From: Batillaria attramentaria
Lineage: Eukaryota; Mollusca; Gastropoda; Batillariidae
Assembly: GCA_018292915.2 (NCBI GenBank)
Contig: JACVVK020000018.1
Location: forward strand, 1,073,501 to 1,137,500
Direction of reading: 5' to 3'
DNA length: 64,000 bases
Shown here: positions 25,003 to 38,499 of the stretch, in pieces
How the letters are laid out: every line of letters starts with the position of its first letter
Numbering within the stretch: position 1 is the stretch's first letter
Made by a program: the position numbers and the translations under genes
The notes under the pieces: model-generated
What the model was told of the DNA's origin: nothing
The model's input: the letters and a program-made list of their open reading frames with translations, nothing else
Databases searched by the model: none

Positions 25003-25378
25003 GGGGCGGTCGGTGGTCTAGTGGTTAAGACTTCGTCACCAATGCGAGTGGTCAGGTTCGAGTCCCACTCGGGGTTTTCCTTCTCGTATGTGGCACCGTT
25101 TATTCGGACCGATCGTCGGGGGTTCTCTCCGGGTACTCCGGCTTCCTCCTCTTGAAATATTCAATCAACATTAAAAAATAAATGCAATTCTAAAATGCGA
25201 AACTTAAATTGCTGAGATGACCCGTCGCACCACGTGATTGTAATGTGTTCACGTCCCGTGTGTTAGAGAATGCGTGTGATTCACGTGAGCGTATATGTTA
25301 GATTCTGTTCGCGGCGCTTTGGGCCAATTGGGTAAAGCGCCTACACAATACACAATTATTATTATTCTTATTATTGCC
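25003..25378 (+). mobile_element. SINE S2, full length
   Basis: The head is ggtcggtggtctagtggttaag and the B-box ggttcgagtccc. The body matches other S2 copies, with the end gggtaaagcgcctacacaat and (ATT)n. It lies between the divergent gene pair. Confidence 0.88.
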
Positions 25379-25801
25379 TATTGTGGCAATGATATGATAG
25401 GACATATACCCCCTTTGGTATGAAAGCAATGGGACATTTCCAAAATGAATCGGTCTGTGACCGATGTCCGAGACTGGTACGAAGCCCCGAGGCCCGCATG
25501 TCGCTAAAATAATGCAACGTGTGAGGCGCACAACAATAATGGCTGACATGGCTTTCTTACAACTTCTGATACTGCAACCTTGCGATGATTGAAAGTCGAT
25601 CGGTTACGGTTTATACGCACTCACGCACACGCACCCCCCCCCCCCCCCCCCCACACACACACCGACGTATCTGGACTTGTCGGTTATCAACTGAGCGAAA
25701 GTATTGCAGGGAAACGACCAAGTACGATCCTAATTTACGGGACAGGGCAACACTTGCATTGTACCGGGAAACGACCAGATAGTGCGGAAACAGCTCACAC
25801 T

Positions 25802-25810
25802 CTTTATAGA
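25802..25810 (+). promoter_or_regulatory. Candidate TATA-like element of the plus-strand coiled-coil gene
   Basis: ctttataga lies about 70 bases upstream of the ATG at 25878 and is followed by acagg, as in the paralogue. It is weak on its own. Confidence 0.35.
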
Positions 25811-25877
25811 ACAGGTACATCTCTCGGTATATTACATGTGGTACGTTGGCCATCGAGGCATCAGCAAGTCCTGCAAA

Positions 25878-28108
25878 ATGTCTTCCTTTACGCTGCTTTC
25901 CTGTCTGGTTCTCACTGTGTGGTCAGTGAGTGCATCAGCGGTTGCAGCTGCCAGTGGGGGAGCCGATGAAACTAGAAACAAGAGATCTGACGACACGTCA
26001 CCGCTACAGGTAGTGGTGGACACTTTGTCACAGCAAGTGACGTCGCTCAGTGCCAAGTTTGACGCGCTGCAGAACTCTGTCGACGCCAGGTTGGCTACCC
26101 AGCAGTCTGCTTGCGACGCCAAAGTTGCTGCGCTTGAGACGAAGCAAAGTGAGTGCATGAATGAATCAAAAGCAACTGTACCGTCCTAAATGTCACAGAT
26201 TTGTTAAGTACGTATATTTTTTTTAGCACTTCATGGTAGACATGTACACTATAGTTCATGTAGCATTGACCAATAACAGTTCACGCACGTTCGCACATTT
26301 TGCTGAATGACGAACGCAAGCGTTTATTATTATTATTATTATTGCCTGTAATTACGCCAACGAATAAACGTTTTGTTTTCGTCATTTTGGCGAAAGTTCA
26401 CGTGAAATCAGCACATTTCCCTGAATGACGTACGCAAACGTTGATTGTTGTTGTTGTTGTCGTCGTTATTTATCATCATCATCATCATCATCATCATCAT
26501 TATTAGTGTCTGTAATTACTCCAACCATGACGCGACTCGTTTTCGTCGCCAAATGGAGGATAAGGGGGAGGGGGGGGGGGTAGGTGGGAGGAGTTCAAAT
26601 GAGTGTGAGGCATGAAAACAGGTGTGAAACTGTCAGTCTCGAACCAACTGGTTTCAGGTGCGGCTCTGCTCGAAAACAACCGGGTGGCTTTCCGGGTAGC
26701 ATCAGGCAGTGGAGTATCTGCGTACAACAGTTACGTGACAGGGTCCAACTGTGGGTGTGCGTCGAACAGCTATCTGTCTCGGGATCGTTACTACCGCAGC
26801 AGTTTTCTTGATAGTTGGCCTTCTTGTCTCATCGATACTGTAAGTAGATGCTTGTAGTAGGGGCGGTCGGTGGCCTAGTGGTTAAGAGACTTCGTCACCA
26901 CTGTGAGAAGTAAGGTTCGAGTCCCACTCTGGAACTTTTCCTCCTCGTACGTGGCACCGTTCATTCGGGCCGATCGTCTAGGGTTCTCTCCGGGTACTCC
27001 GGCTCCCCCCCCCCCCTCTTTGGAAATGTTCAGCCAACAAAATCTGAAAATAAATGTATTTCTAAATTCTGAAACTTAAATATCTGAACTGACCCTTCTC
27101 ATCACGTGACTGTAATGTGTTCATGTGCGGACTTTGGACTTTTGTGCCGTAGGGTGGTGATGGTGATCATGGTGATAATTATGACGACTGGCCATTTCTA
27201 GGTCGCAACAAAAACGTCCATGCCTACTGCATGCTCACGACGCCTTGGTTGGGGAAAAGGAAAAGAAATCAAAGGGAGAAAAACCTGTGAGAAGAGGTGC
27301 GTTTTGAGGTTGCGCTTAGGTCTTGGTCGTTGCAGAACCTGACTTGAGGTGAGCTGGTAAGTTGTTCCAGAGGGAAGGGGCTGCACTCTTGACAGCCCGA
27401 GCCCCAGAGCGTTTCTTGTTTGTGTTGTAGGAGCCTGGGATCTGTACACATGGAACTGTTTCACAGGGACAACTTGGGATGTGTGACAGCGACAATGATG
27501 ACAAGACGGTCCAGGTCTTGTAAAAAAACAAACCTCAATTCTTTTTCGCTCGGCAGGTCCGCGTGACCCTGATTGAGAACGGGCATGAGATGGCCTTTGT
27601 GGAATTCAATGGACGAGGTTCAACTTCCACGGACTGGTTTTCCGAAAACAGGGTTCTGAACACCTCGTGGACAGATCTGCGCACACAGCCACACAACTTC
27701 TTTTCAATCGCAGGGTAAGGCTGACTAGAAATACTGTCAAATTGTTACTTTAATTTACTCGATAATGGTCAGATAGATGGATAGCTCTATCGTAAAAGGA
27801 CCACAGTACGACTGGTGCCGCTGTTGCCTCCACCGAAACATCGAGAGATAACTACATGTATCGCTGTCATTGCTTGTTTGTATGTCCCCTGATAGCGACT
27901 CTTTAATAATAATAATTATTATTATTATTATAGGGCGCCTATCCCCGGCGAACGAGCTCTAGGCGCCTTACAATCTAAAAACAAAGTAAAACAACAACAA
28001 CAACAAAAACAAACAAACAAACAAAGAAACAAACAAACAAACAAACAAAACATAAAAACAACCCATTCACTCAATGTACACTACGTAAGAACAACTAAAA
28101 AAGTAAGA

Positions 28109-28192
<84 letters not shown>

Positions 28193-30488
28193 ACAAACCA
28201 GCACAACTGAGTAGAAATGATAAAGGATAGGCAGAGACAATTACAAACCAAGAACAAGTACCAGTGATACCACCCCCACCCCCACTCCCCATCCCCGCTC
28301 CCCCCCCCCCCCCCAAAAAAAAAGGAAAAAAAAAAGAGAGAACAGATTGGAATGAGTCAGATTGGAATGAGTCAGATAAAACCTTAAAAGATAGCAGTGG
28401 TGAGGAGCTAATTTAGGACTGACACTATAAGACTTGCATATGATGCCACCCTTTAACCGAAAGTTCAGAAACTGATCACTGAACCACACGCAAGGGGGAC
28501 AAAGGGTGATTTCAGGCATATGGAGTTACTGGTCTCACTGTAAAGTGGAGAAACTAACCTTTCTTTTGATACGAACATTCATTTTGTAGCACGGTGAAGG
28601 CCCTAGATATGCTTGTTGAAAACTTACTCTCAAAACGGGGGGAGCCGGGGTGACCGAATGGTAGAGCGTAGGACACATGATGCTCGGGTCGTGAGTTCGT
28701 ATCCCGGCTGGGGCCAAATATTTGTGCTGGCTTTTTCATCGTTGCCCCGTCTTTGATTCACCCTTATGTGGTGGAAAAGGACGTTAAACCCCCAACCACT
28801 CAACTCTCAAAACGCGGCCATTTTGAGAAAATGGCCGATAAAGTGTGACATGGAAATGATGCGGTACAACGTGGTTGTACAGCCTTCACAAAAAGTTAAG
28901 GACCACTTGCAAATATCATTCAACTTTTGTCGTGGTGGCATACTGGTGTAGTGCTGAACGTCGCTGAAACAAATGAGCACAGTTCATAACCAGGATGCAT
29001 TCTTTGACCTGCATCTCATTTTTGCCGTGCAGAAAGCCCCAGGTATCGCTCACTGAACACTGAAATTCTGTCTAGTTTTGCCGAAATTGCAGATTTTCAG
29101 ACGCGCCAAGCATGCTGTGTGACGCGCACGTGCCATCCACACAGTGGTCGCCATGTTCACTAATTACCCCTTAACCTTGCTACTGAATTTTACGGGAAAA
29201 ATCTTATTCGTTTATTTTTTCTGATTTATTGAAACTGTCACCCATTATGTTGACTGGTCCTTAACTTTTTGTGAAGACTGTAGTATATGCTCGTGTTGAA
29301 CATGTTTACCAGTTACATTCAGCCTTGAAACTTTAACAGAAGTTTAAGTAGTTGTTTGAGGACCCACAAAATGTATTCAAATCTCAAAGTCGCTAAAATC
29401 CCTAAAATCGGTAGCTCTGCAAATAATGCTGTAGATTTTTGCAAGCACAATTCAGAGAGATAAGGCAAGTGCCACTAGTCAAGCCTGGGCCACAAAAGTT
29501 GTATGAACGATCAACATTTTTTTTTTCTCTCTTTTATCTTTTTACGATCAGCCTGTTCAGTTTTATTTTTTCTCCCATAAATCTGTAACCAGTCCCAGCA
29601 AAATAAAACCAGTCCCCGGGACTGACAGATAAAAATGTTCCAGTATTTCCTCTTTATAACCAGTAATTTACTGGTAATTGCCAGTTAACGCGAACCCTGA
29701 TTTTTGTGTGTCTTGTTTATAGTCCTCAAGTCCTCTTAGATATTCTGATTTGTTTTTTCTGAGATGCTTGCAGTCCTTTCCGTTCCGACCGGACAAACCA
29801 ACCAATCAGATGGTGTTTCTGTTTACAGTGATCCTGGCAACAATCGACGATTCTTCATGGAGCATTCCTATGGTGGATGTGCTGCGGACAGCGGTTGGTT
29901 GGTAGTCGTTGAAGGAGATGACGGCTGCACGTGGGGTCAAGGGTCGGCCCTTCCCATCATCCTCTACTCCAAACGCTCCGGTGCTGTTCTGTGGGAACAC
30001 ACAGGTATTGCACGAGTCTCGATTTATTTGGGGGGGTGGGGGATTGAGGTTTCCGTTGGCTGTGCAGCCTTACCAATCGTAACAATAAGGGGTACCACAA
30101 AACACATCACTTTCCTGAAAGATGGTATCCATAAACATATGCTTGCAGCGATTAGGAGTGTTTCCAAAATGGACACACACACACACACACATCGTGGACC
30201 ATCCTTCTTCTATTTCCCCTGTGGATATAATTATTTGTGGTAATGAAGTCCGTTAATTCAGCTGTGCTGGTTTCTTGCTTTGCTTGTGTGGTTGGGCTTT
30301 CTCTCTTTGTTGTTTTTGTTTGGTTTCTTGACGGCGGTTTGCTAGCAAGATGTTTAGGAATATTGAGTTTCCTTATTTTGGGGGGATATTTTCTCTTGTC
30401 TGTAGCCGACGTCGGAAGGGCTGACGAGATGGTCATCACTGTGAAGCTCAGAGATGGCGTCAACCTCAGCCAGAGTTGCTCCCCTTGA
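25878..30488 (+). CDS. Secreted coiled-coil protein with unrecognised cysteine-containing C-terminal domain, five exons
   Basis: Exons are 25878-26148, 26658-26839, 27557-27714, 29829-30004 and 30406-30488, with GT-AG borders, phases 1, 0, 2, 1 and 289 residues. Residues ~1-25 are a signal peptide. RNKR at 33-36 is a furin-type site, followed by SDDTSPLQVVVDTLSQQVTS and a coiled coil to residue 90. The C-terminal domain carries NCGC, DRYYRSSFLD, MAFVEFNG, DWFSENRVLN, GWLVVVEGDDGC, PIILYSKRS and ADVGRADEMVITVKLRDGV. Exon 3 has the same length as in the minus-strand paralogue (158 nt), as does the last coding exon (83 nt). An upstream acceptor at 26612 is possible, but 26658 aligns with the paralogue. 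Introns hold an S2 copy, LINE ends, an S1 copy and a Tc1-like MITE. Extracellular recognition is inferred. Confidence 0.88.
26861..27128 (+). mobile_element. SINE S2, 3'-truncated
   Basis: The head (gtggcctagtggttaagaga) and body are present. The homology stops near tgtaatgtgttcatg, where a LINE 3' end on the other strand begins. It lies in intron 2 of the plus-strand gene. Confidence 0.85.
27130..27535 (-). mobile_element. CR1-like retrotransposon 3' end
   Basis: Minus-strand translation gives KRSGARAVKSAAPSLWNNLP, followed after a small frame change by FKTHLFSQVF. This is the C-terminal signature of CR1-type ORF2 (SF...AP.LWNSLP, then KTHLF). The tail toward 27130 carries gatggtgat-like repeats. 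It stops about 20 bases before the acceptor of exon 3. Confidence 0.65.
27903..28090 (-). mobile_element. LINE or SINE 3' tail fragment
   Basis: On the minus strand it reads tgtaaggcgcctagagctcg, then ggggataggcgccctat and (AAT)n. The gcgcc..tat plus (ATT)n ending resembles the end of SINE S2 and the CR1-like piece at 47344. (CAAA)n simple sequence follows on the plus strand. Confidence 0.4.
28113..28187 (+). repeat. (CA)n microsatellite
   Basis: About 37 CA units lie in intron 3 of the plus-strand coiled-coil gene. Confidence 0.95.
28638..28802 (+). mobile_element. SINE S1, full length with clear target duplication
   Basis: The complete copy is flanked by actctcaaaacg at 28626-28637 and 28803-28814, an exact 12-bp duplication. 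It lies in intron 3 of the plus-strand coiled-coil gene. Confidence 0.92.
28880..29280. mobile_element. Tc1/mariner-like MITE, 401 bp
   Basis: Terminal inverted repeats of about 26 bases begin cagccttcacaaaaagttaa on the left and cagtcttcacaaaaagttaa on the right, complement strand. TA dinucleotides flank both ends (28878-28879 and 29281-29282). There is no transposase frame. It is non-autonomous. Confidence 0.85.
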
Positions 30489-30536
30489 TGTTTTTATCGT
30501 TTGTGTATTTTGGGCGGCATACACACAAAAACAAAC

Positions 30537-30571
30537 AAACAAACAAACAAACAAACAAACAAACAAACAAA
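30537..30571 (+). repeat. (CAAA)n simple repeat
   Basis: About nine tetranucleotide units lie in the probable 3' UTR of the plus-strand coiled-coil gene. Confidence 0.85.
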
Positions 30572-30758
30572 GCAGTAAGTCAGTTTGCCTTTGCAGTGTT
30601 ACTTGTATCATATATTCCCTCTTGAGCGTCTTGGAGCTCAAAACTTCTATCCTTGCTTGTACTAAACTTGTTTAAAAAAGTGACAATTCAGAGGTTATGA
30701 ACATGTGGCACATTATGGTTATGTGATTAAAATGATCATCATAAACAACGTATCAGAC

Positions 30759-30764
30759 AATAAA
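30759..30764 (+). terminator. Polyadenylation signal AATAAA for the plus-strand coiled-coil gene
   Basis: The first canonical hexamer lies about 270 bases after the TGA stop. Confidence 0.5.
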
Positions 30765-30788
30765 ACCATTTGCACATCTGCAGTTCTG

Positions 30789-33560
<2,772 letters not shown>

Positions 33561-33719
33561 GTATGTATGTGAGAGAGAGAGAGGGTAGGGGTTCTCTCGT
33601 TGCACAATGGCAACTTTCTGAACACCACTGATCAAGTCTGCATTATTACTACGTCTGTGATACATTTCACAAAACATTTCTCCAGTATGGAAACACGTTT
33701 GTTGCTGTTGCTGTTACTT

Positions 33720-34450
33720 TTATTTTTTGAAAAAAAAAAAATTTGTTTCGCTTCGCTTCGACGTTTTGTTTTGTTTTCTTTCTACATTGTTTTTCGTTTG
33801 TTTTGTTTTGTCTCGGGAAAGCTCGGGTGCGTATTCAGCAGCCGTTGTTGATAAGTCCTGTCAACCGAGATTTCGATTACTGAGACTCCTTATTTATGAA
33901 ACAGATTTATCTCGACAGAACTGGACCCCACGGATCTTTATGTCGCCGTCACCAAACTCCTCACAAGCACCGGTCACTACACACGTCTGATTGACGATCT
34001 GGTGTAAGTGGGTGATCAGCCATATATCCTAGCACTGTAAGCAAGGCGATTCTCTAAGACTTTGATTAACGAGACGTGAACTCTCCGTGTCAAAGGCGCA
34101 CCCAGGATTGTTGGGAGAAAAGGTTAGTTACTCACTCGCTCCCCCTCGAACTAAAATCTGCAGGTTTATCAGCCTGGGTACAACAGGCGATAAGCTCAGC
34201 ACTTGTTTCAAGCTTGCTACACTGTTTATGTCAAATAAGAGTGGACGAGTAGTACACCCACAACCACCCCACCCCTCCCATCCGGATGCACCTTAATGTC
34301 GTCAGGGTGGTCACGCTTATTGCAACCCCCACCTCCCTTCCCATACCGTGGATCCACCCTTATGTCAACACAACCTCAGCGAGCGACATGTAAGGCACCC
34401 ATTCCAACCCCCACAGAATACCCCCCACCCCTCCGGATCCACCCACGGAG
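33720..34450. other. Upstream region of the C1q gene, nothing recognised
   Basis: A-rich and T-rich sequence (33727-33760) is followed by C-rich sequence with ccacccctcc repeats near 34257-34440. No exon is supported. Confidence 0.4.
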
Positions 34451-34561
34451 GTAGTTCAAGTGTACACGTCTCGCGTCAAGACAGCACAGATATGTAGCTG
34501 CGTTTCCTGTCGGTTCAATTCCAACCCTTTTCTACTACAAGATAGACCTGTCGTCACAATC

Positions 34562-35974
34562 ATGGCCTCCGTGAATTTAGCACTGCTATTGCTTTGCCTT
34601 GCTGTCGTTGCCTCGTCCGAGTCGGTGTACGCATCTCACCACAACAACGAAGCAATTAGACAGAGGAGGTCAGATGATGCGTCGCCTCTGCAAGCGGTGG
34701 TGGAAAACTTGTCACAGCAAGTGACGTCTCTCAGTGCTAAGTATGACGCGATGCAGACTTCGCTCAATGCCAGGATCAGTGACTTGCAGAACAAATTAAG
34801 TGAGTAAAACCTCTGTCACTGTGTCCGTCTCTATGTATGTGTCAGTGTCTGGCTGGTTCAGGCTGGCTTACTGTCAGCGTTATCCAAACTGCAGATTAGC
34901 TAGGACAACATTGAAGTCAGGACTGTGCAAATCTTTCATCTTTGCAGAATAAAGTTTAGTATCATTTCCTCTTCTTCTCCTCTCTCTCTCTGCAGCCAAG
35001 GAAATAAACTCGCTTAACCCATTTGTACAGCGTCCCATGAGCGCTCAACAATAAAACAAATTTTAATGTGCAGATGTGTTTTTGAAAGCTGCTCCTTTTG
35101 CTGGTTGATTGGGTGGGTGTCTGAGGGTTCATGGCCTTTTCCAACCACTTATGGGTAATACCAAATACGGGGCGACGAAAAAAAAAAGAAAGAAAAAAAA
35201 AGGCCAGCACAAATATTTGACCCCAGCCAAAATTTGAACACACGACCCGAGCATTGCAAGTCCAACGCTCTATTGCTCGACTGTCCCTTACTGGTTGAAG
35301 ACCATCATGACCGAGGTGCTACTTTGGTACGTACATAATGTGTACTGTGACACCCCTTTCGTCATGCTCGCTAGAGCTGCAGGGGGTGGGGGTTTGGGAG
35401 TTTAACGTCCTTTTCCACAACGTAAGGGTGATATCAAAGACGGGGAAATGAGAAAACGGCCAGCACAAATATTTGGCCCCAGACGGGAGCTACAGCTGCA
35501 GAGCCGGTTAGCGGAACCTCCAACCCCCACAATATTGGCCTTAACAACCGTCGGTTTTCAGATACCTACGCAACAACAGTCGGCTTCCATGCCTGGGGGA
35601 GCGTAAGCCCGGTGAACACGGTGTCCAAAGGTACCGTCATCCTAGGCCACGTCAAGACCAACGACGGCAACGCTTACGATCCAAACACCGGCCTCTTCAC
35701 TGCCCCTGTCCCGGGCCTGTACTATTTCCACGCCACCTTCATGGACCACGATCTCTCTGACCGCATCGACGCCCTGATCTCCGTCGACGGCGCAGCTGTT
35801 GCTGGGACGGTTGCCGACTCGCGTCACGGTTACTGGGACAATCCCGCCGTAGCTGCCGTCGTCCACCTGAACGCCGGCCAAAAAGTGCAGCTCCAGAGCA
35901 ACAATAACGAGGTGGATCACTTCTACGGTGGTCTCTACACCACTTTCTCTGGATTTCTCATTCGCGCCGACTAA
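34562..35974 (+). CDS. Secreted coiled-coil C1q-domain (C1qDC) protein, two exons
   Basis: Exons are 34562-34799 and 35562-35974, with a phase-1 GT-AG intron and 216 residues. Residues 1-24 are a signal peptide. RQRR at 33-36 is a furin-type site followed by SDDASPLQAVVENLSQQVTS and a heptad-like segment to 79. Exon 2 encodes a complete C1q domain: TVGFHAWGSVSPVN, GHVKTNDGNAYDPNTGLFTAPVPGLYYF (shown in two parts: GHVKTNDGNAYDPNTG and LFTAPVPGLYYF), HLNAGQKVQL and a terminal FSGFLIRAD. The family forms trimers that bind microbial or other ligands outside cells. Exon 1 closely resembles exon 1 of the two genes at 19750-23125 and 25878-30488. An in-frame Met at 34460 exists but would bury the leader. 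The intron holds two minus-strand S1 copies. Confidence 0.92.
35109..35287 (-). mobile_element. SINE S1, minus strand
   Basis: It reads from a gggtgggtgtc tail through ggccagcacaaatatttgac to the tRNA head complement (cgagcattgcaagtccaacg). ctggttga flanks both sides. It lies in the C1q gene intron. Confidence 0.82.
35384..35489 (-). mobile_element. SINE S1, 5'-truncated, minus strand
   Basis: Only the 3' part is present, up to caaatatttggccccagacg. gctgcag-like sequence borders both ends. It is the second S1 insertion in the C1q intron. Confidence 0.8.
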
Positions 35975-36269
35975 GCTGCTGACAGCTAGACTCCAGAGTG
36001 CAGTCCATGTTTTAAGCGGGGCAAATAGTATGAGTTATGCCGAAGGGGACCAGCTTTCAAAACACATACATGTACTAGAGTTGCACCAAAGACGGTTACC
36101 CCAGTGCTCCGTTTCCAAGGTCTTACAGATAATGCACCTGATGTATTCTTTTCCACGACATAATTTTAATATCTCTTTGAAATCAATTTTGTATAGGACT
36201 GTCCATTTCCAGGTTCCGTGTTCTCACTGAGAAGATAAAGTTTTGCTATACTAAACCTTTTTTCATTTA

Positions 36270-36495
36270 AAGCGTGCATTGCCTGGCTGTGCTGAACATG
36301 ATCGTTCAATGGAGTGTACTCAAGAGTGAATAAATAAAACTTGTAGTTTTAAGTTTGATTTTTGATGTTTTGGGGTTTGTTGAAGTTCCGTCCTCAGTGT
36401 TCAATACTTCATGATCGGTATTACCGGTACACACGCGAATGTAGTTGGTGTAGCTGAAGATTGTGTAGTTCAGAATCAGACCCCGAATGGGAGCA
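36270..36495 (+). repeat. C1q 3' flank segment duplicated at 41975-42150
   Basis: Shared blocks are gagtgaataa.taa.acttg, aagtttg, agtgttcaa and acacacg with agctgaa. It contains the C1q gene's probable polyadenylation signals. Confidence 0.55.
36329..36338 (+). terminator. Overlapping polyadenylation signals of the C1q gene
   Basis: Two overlapping AATAAA hexamers (36329-36334 and 36333-36338) lie about 355 bases after the stop. Confidence 0.55.
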
Positions 36496-36551
36496 CGCCT
36501 GTAGTTGAAAGTTGCCGTCCAAAGGGGGGGGGGGGGGGGAGGAGAGAGAGA

Positions 36552-36845
36552 GAGAGAGTTGTTAAAACTGTGGCCTCCTTGTGCTAGACTGTCCAGGTGT
36601 CGGTGCACTGTACTGTATGTGTTGAAACTGTGGCCTCACTGTGCCAGATTATCCAGGGATTGGTGTGCTGCACTGTCTGTCTTGAAACTCTTGAAAGTCC
36701 AGTGATGGGCGTACTGCACTGTCTGTGGCCTCACTGTGTTAGACTGTAAAGGGATGGGCGTACTGCACTGTGTTGAAACTGTGGCCTCTCTGTGTTAGAC
36801 TGTAAAGGGATGGGTGTGCTGCACTTCTGTGTAGAAACTGTGGCG
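36552..36845 (+). repeat. Degenerate minisatellite
   Basis: About five units of 55-75 bases carry gttgaaactgtggcctc, ctgtg..agac/tt and gggatgggtgtgctgcactg. It ends at the Harbinger-type element. Confidence 0.75.
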
Positions 36846-36856
36846 TAGAAGATCTG

Positions 36857-37434
36857 GGGCCAATTGCATGGGCTGCCGGTAACCCGCTACCGTAGGTGGG
36901 ATAGCCTATCCGCCGGTAAATCTGGGGAAATCCCGATAACTCGGGTTGCATGAGTCGGCGGTAGGCTTACCGGAGGCCCTTATCCTCCGGTAAATTTACA
37001 GGCACCTCTCAGCCCCCGTAACTCTTACCGTGAAGCTGGTAAATATGGCCGCGCACATAGTTATTGCAAATCATCGCAGGCAACAAATACGAAGAAACCG
37101 CATTTTCCGGGACCGATTGTATCAGCTGGATAGATATGATGACGTCGAACTGTTTTCTAAGTTCAGATTTCGACGAGTGGACATACTGCAAATGACAGAT
37201 GAGCTGAAAGTTGACGTAGAACACCCCAATCGGAAAGGCGCCTTGCCGCCAGCACCACAGGTACTGTCAACGCTCCCATTTTACGCGTCCGGATGCTTTG
37301 AAGACAAGTGCGGCGAGTTGGTTGGCGTTGACCGTTCGACAGCTTGCCGAACAATATACAGAGTTACCGAGGCCTTCTTGCAATGGGTACCACTGACAGT
37401 GGATAACATTTCCAAACCAATACAAATCTCTACA

Positions 37435-37487
<53 letters not shown>

Positions 37488-37509
37488 ACTGATACACACA
37501 CATCAATAG

Positions 37510-37549
<40 letters not shown>

Positions 37550-38037
37550 ACAGCTGCCTTCCAAATTATTGTCGATTTTATAAATGGCGGCATGTACGAT
37601 GCTCGCTGACCCGCATACGTGTATCTGTTTGTACTGCATTGTACTGCATTGTCATGTCGTTACAAAGGACGTAATGACCCACGCGACTGCCGTTTACACA
37701 GACCGGCTGCTTTCTTCAGTGTGTAAAAGACAGTTGCTTCCCGTAATCTGTCGTCACGTATCTCGTAGCAACGTAGCATTGACAGCATAAACAGAAACAA
37801 ACAGCGCCCTGCAAGGACTCGAACGGCAGCCATTAAAAACTTCGCCAGTGTTTTGCGATAGGACTGTACACGTTTCCGGGAAAATCCTGTCTATTAATAG
37901 CACGGTGCCGGTAGCTAACGCCGCTCCGATAACGACTCATGCAATCCAAACTTGATAACAAAATTACCCGCCGGTAGCTACCGGAGCGGTAGCAGTTTAC
38001 CGACATCACGGTAGACGTTTTTCCATGCAATCGGCCC
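36857..38037. mobile_element. PIF/Harbinger-like DNA transposon, 1181 bp
   Basis: Terminal inverted repeats are gggccaattgcatgg (left) and gggccgattgcatgg (right, complement strand). ctg at 36854-36856 and 38038-38040 forms a 3-bp target duplication, as expected for this superfamily. Subterminal ggtag/ctaccg motifs abound. It carries a transposase remnant, so it is a deleted, non-autonomous copy. Confidence 0.85.
37030..37438 (+). pseudogene. HARBI1-like transposase, N-terminal remnant
   Basis: The frame reads RNRIFRDRLYQLDRYDDVEL, then SKFRFRRVDILQMTDEL, LPPAPQVLSTLPFYASGCFE and GVDRSTACRTIYRVTEAFLQ. This matches the N-terminal part of Harbinger transposases. About 136 residues remain before a TG microsatellite (37439-37487). 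The DDE catalytic region is missing. Confidence 0.8.
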
Positions 38038-38039
38038 CT

Positions 38040-38219
38040 GGCCCATCTCCACAGGTACTCCAGTGGCAGGGACAATATCCTGTGGTACTCCAGTGGTGCA
38101 GTCCATCCCCAGGGGTAGTCCAGCACCGTAGCCCATCTCCACAGGTACTCCAGCAGTGAGGCCCAGATCCAGGTATCATAGTCTTGTGGCTCATAATCTC
38201 CTGGATCAGAATCACACAT
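38040..38219 (-). repeat. 30-bp tandem repeat, coding-like
   Basis: On the minus strand about four 30-base units (ctggagtacctgtggagatg plus ten more bases) give ten-residue repeats in all three frames. One frame reads AGVPVEMGYG AGLPLGMDC, another LEYLWRWATV LDYPWGWTAP. The array is cut at 38037 by the Harbinger-type element. Confidence 0.6.
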
Positions 38220-38365
38220 GCTTTGGCTTACTGCATGGGATCTAGCTTACTGCCTAGGATCTAGGAGTAATGCCAATAAAGAAGGGGGGGGGGGGGGGGG
38301 GAGGGAATTTGATGGGGAAAGGGCACTATGACAACAACTGTTTGGTGTACAGCACAATGACTTAC

Positions 38366-38475
38366 CAGGTTACATCCATCTGCATGGCCCATCTCAATGT
38401 GTTGTCCAGCAGGTCGTCCGACTGGCTGGTGCCTCAGGTTGTCCACCAGTGGCCAGGTGCTGTCCTCCACCAGGT
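38366..38475 (-). CDS. Candidate minus-strand exon
   Basis: On the minus strand a tgctctttcag acceptor is followed by 110 coding-like bases and a CTG/gtaagt donor. The frame gives DLVEDSTWPLVDNLRHQPVG, then RPAGQHIEMGHADGCNL. The PAGQHIEMGHA part resembles the AGVPVEMGYG repeat at 38040-38219. No gene family is recognised. Confidence 0.35.
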
Positions 38476-38499
38476 CTGAAAGAGCAGTCAATGTTAGAA

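Noticed and set aside
26612..26657. Upstream acceptor for exon 2 of the plus-strand coiled-coil gene
   Set aside because: It keeps the frame but adds residues absent from the paralogue. The acceptor at 26657 gives an end-to-end alignment.
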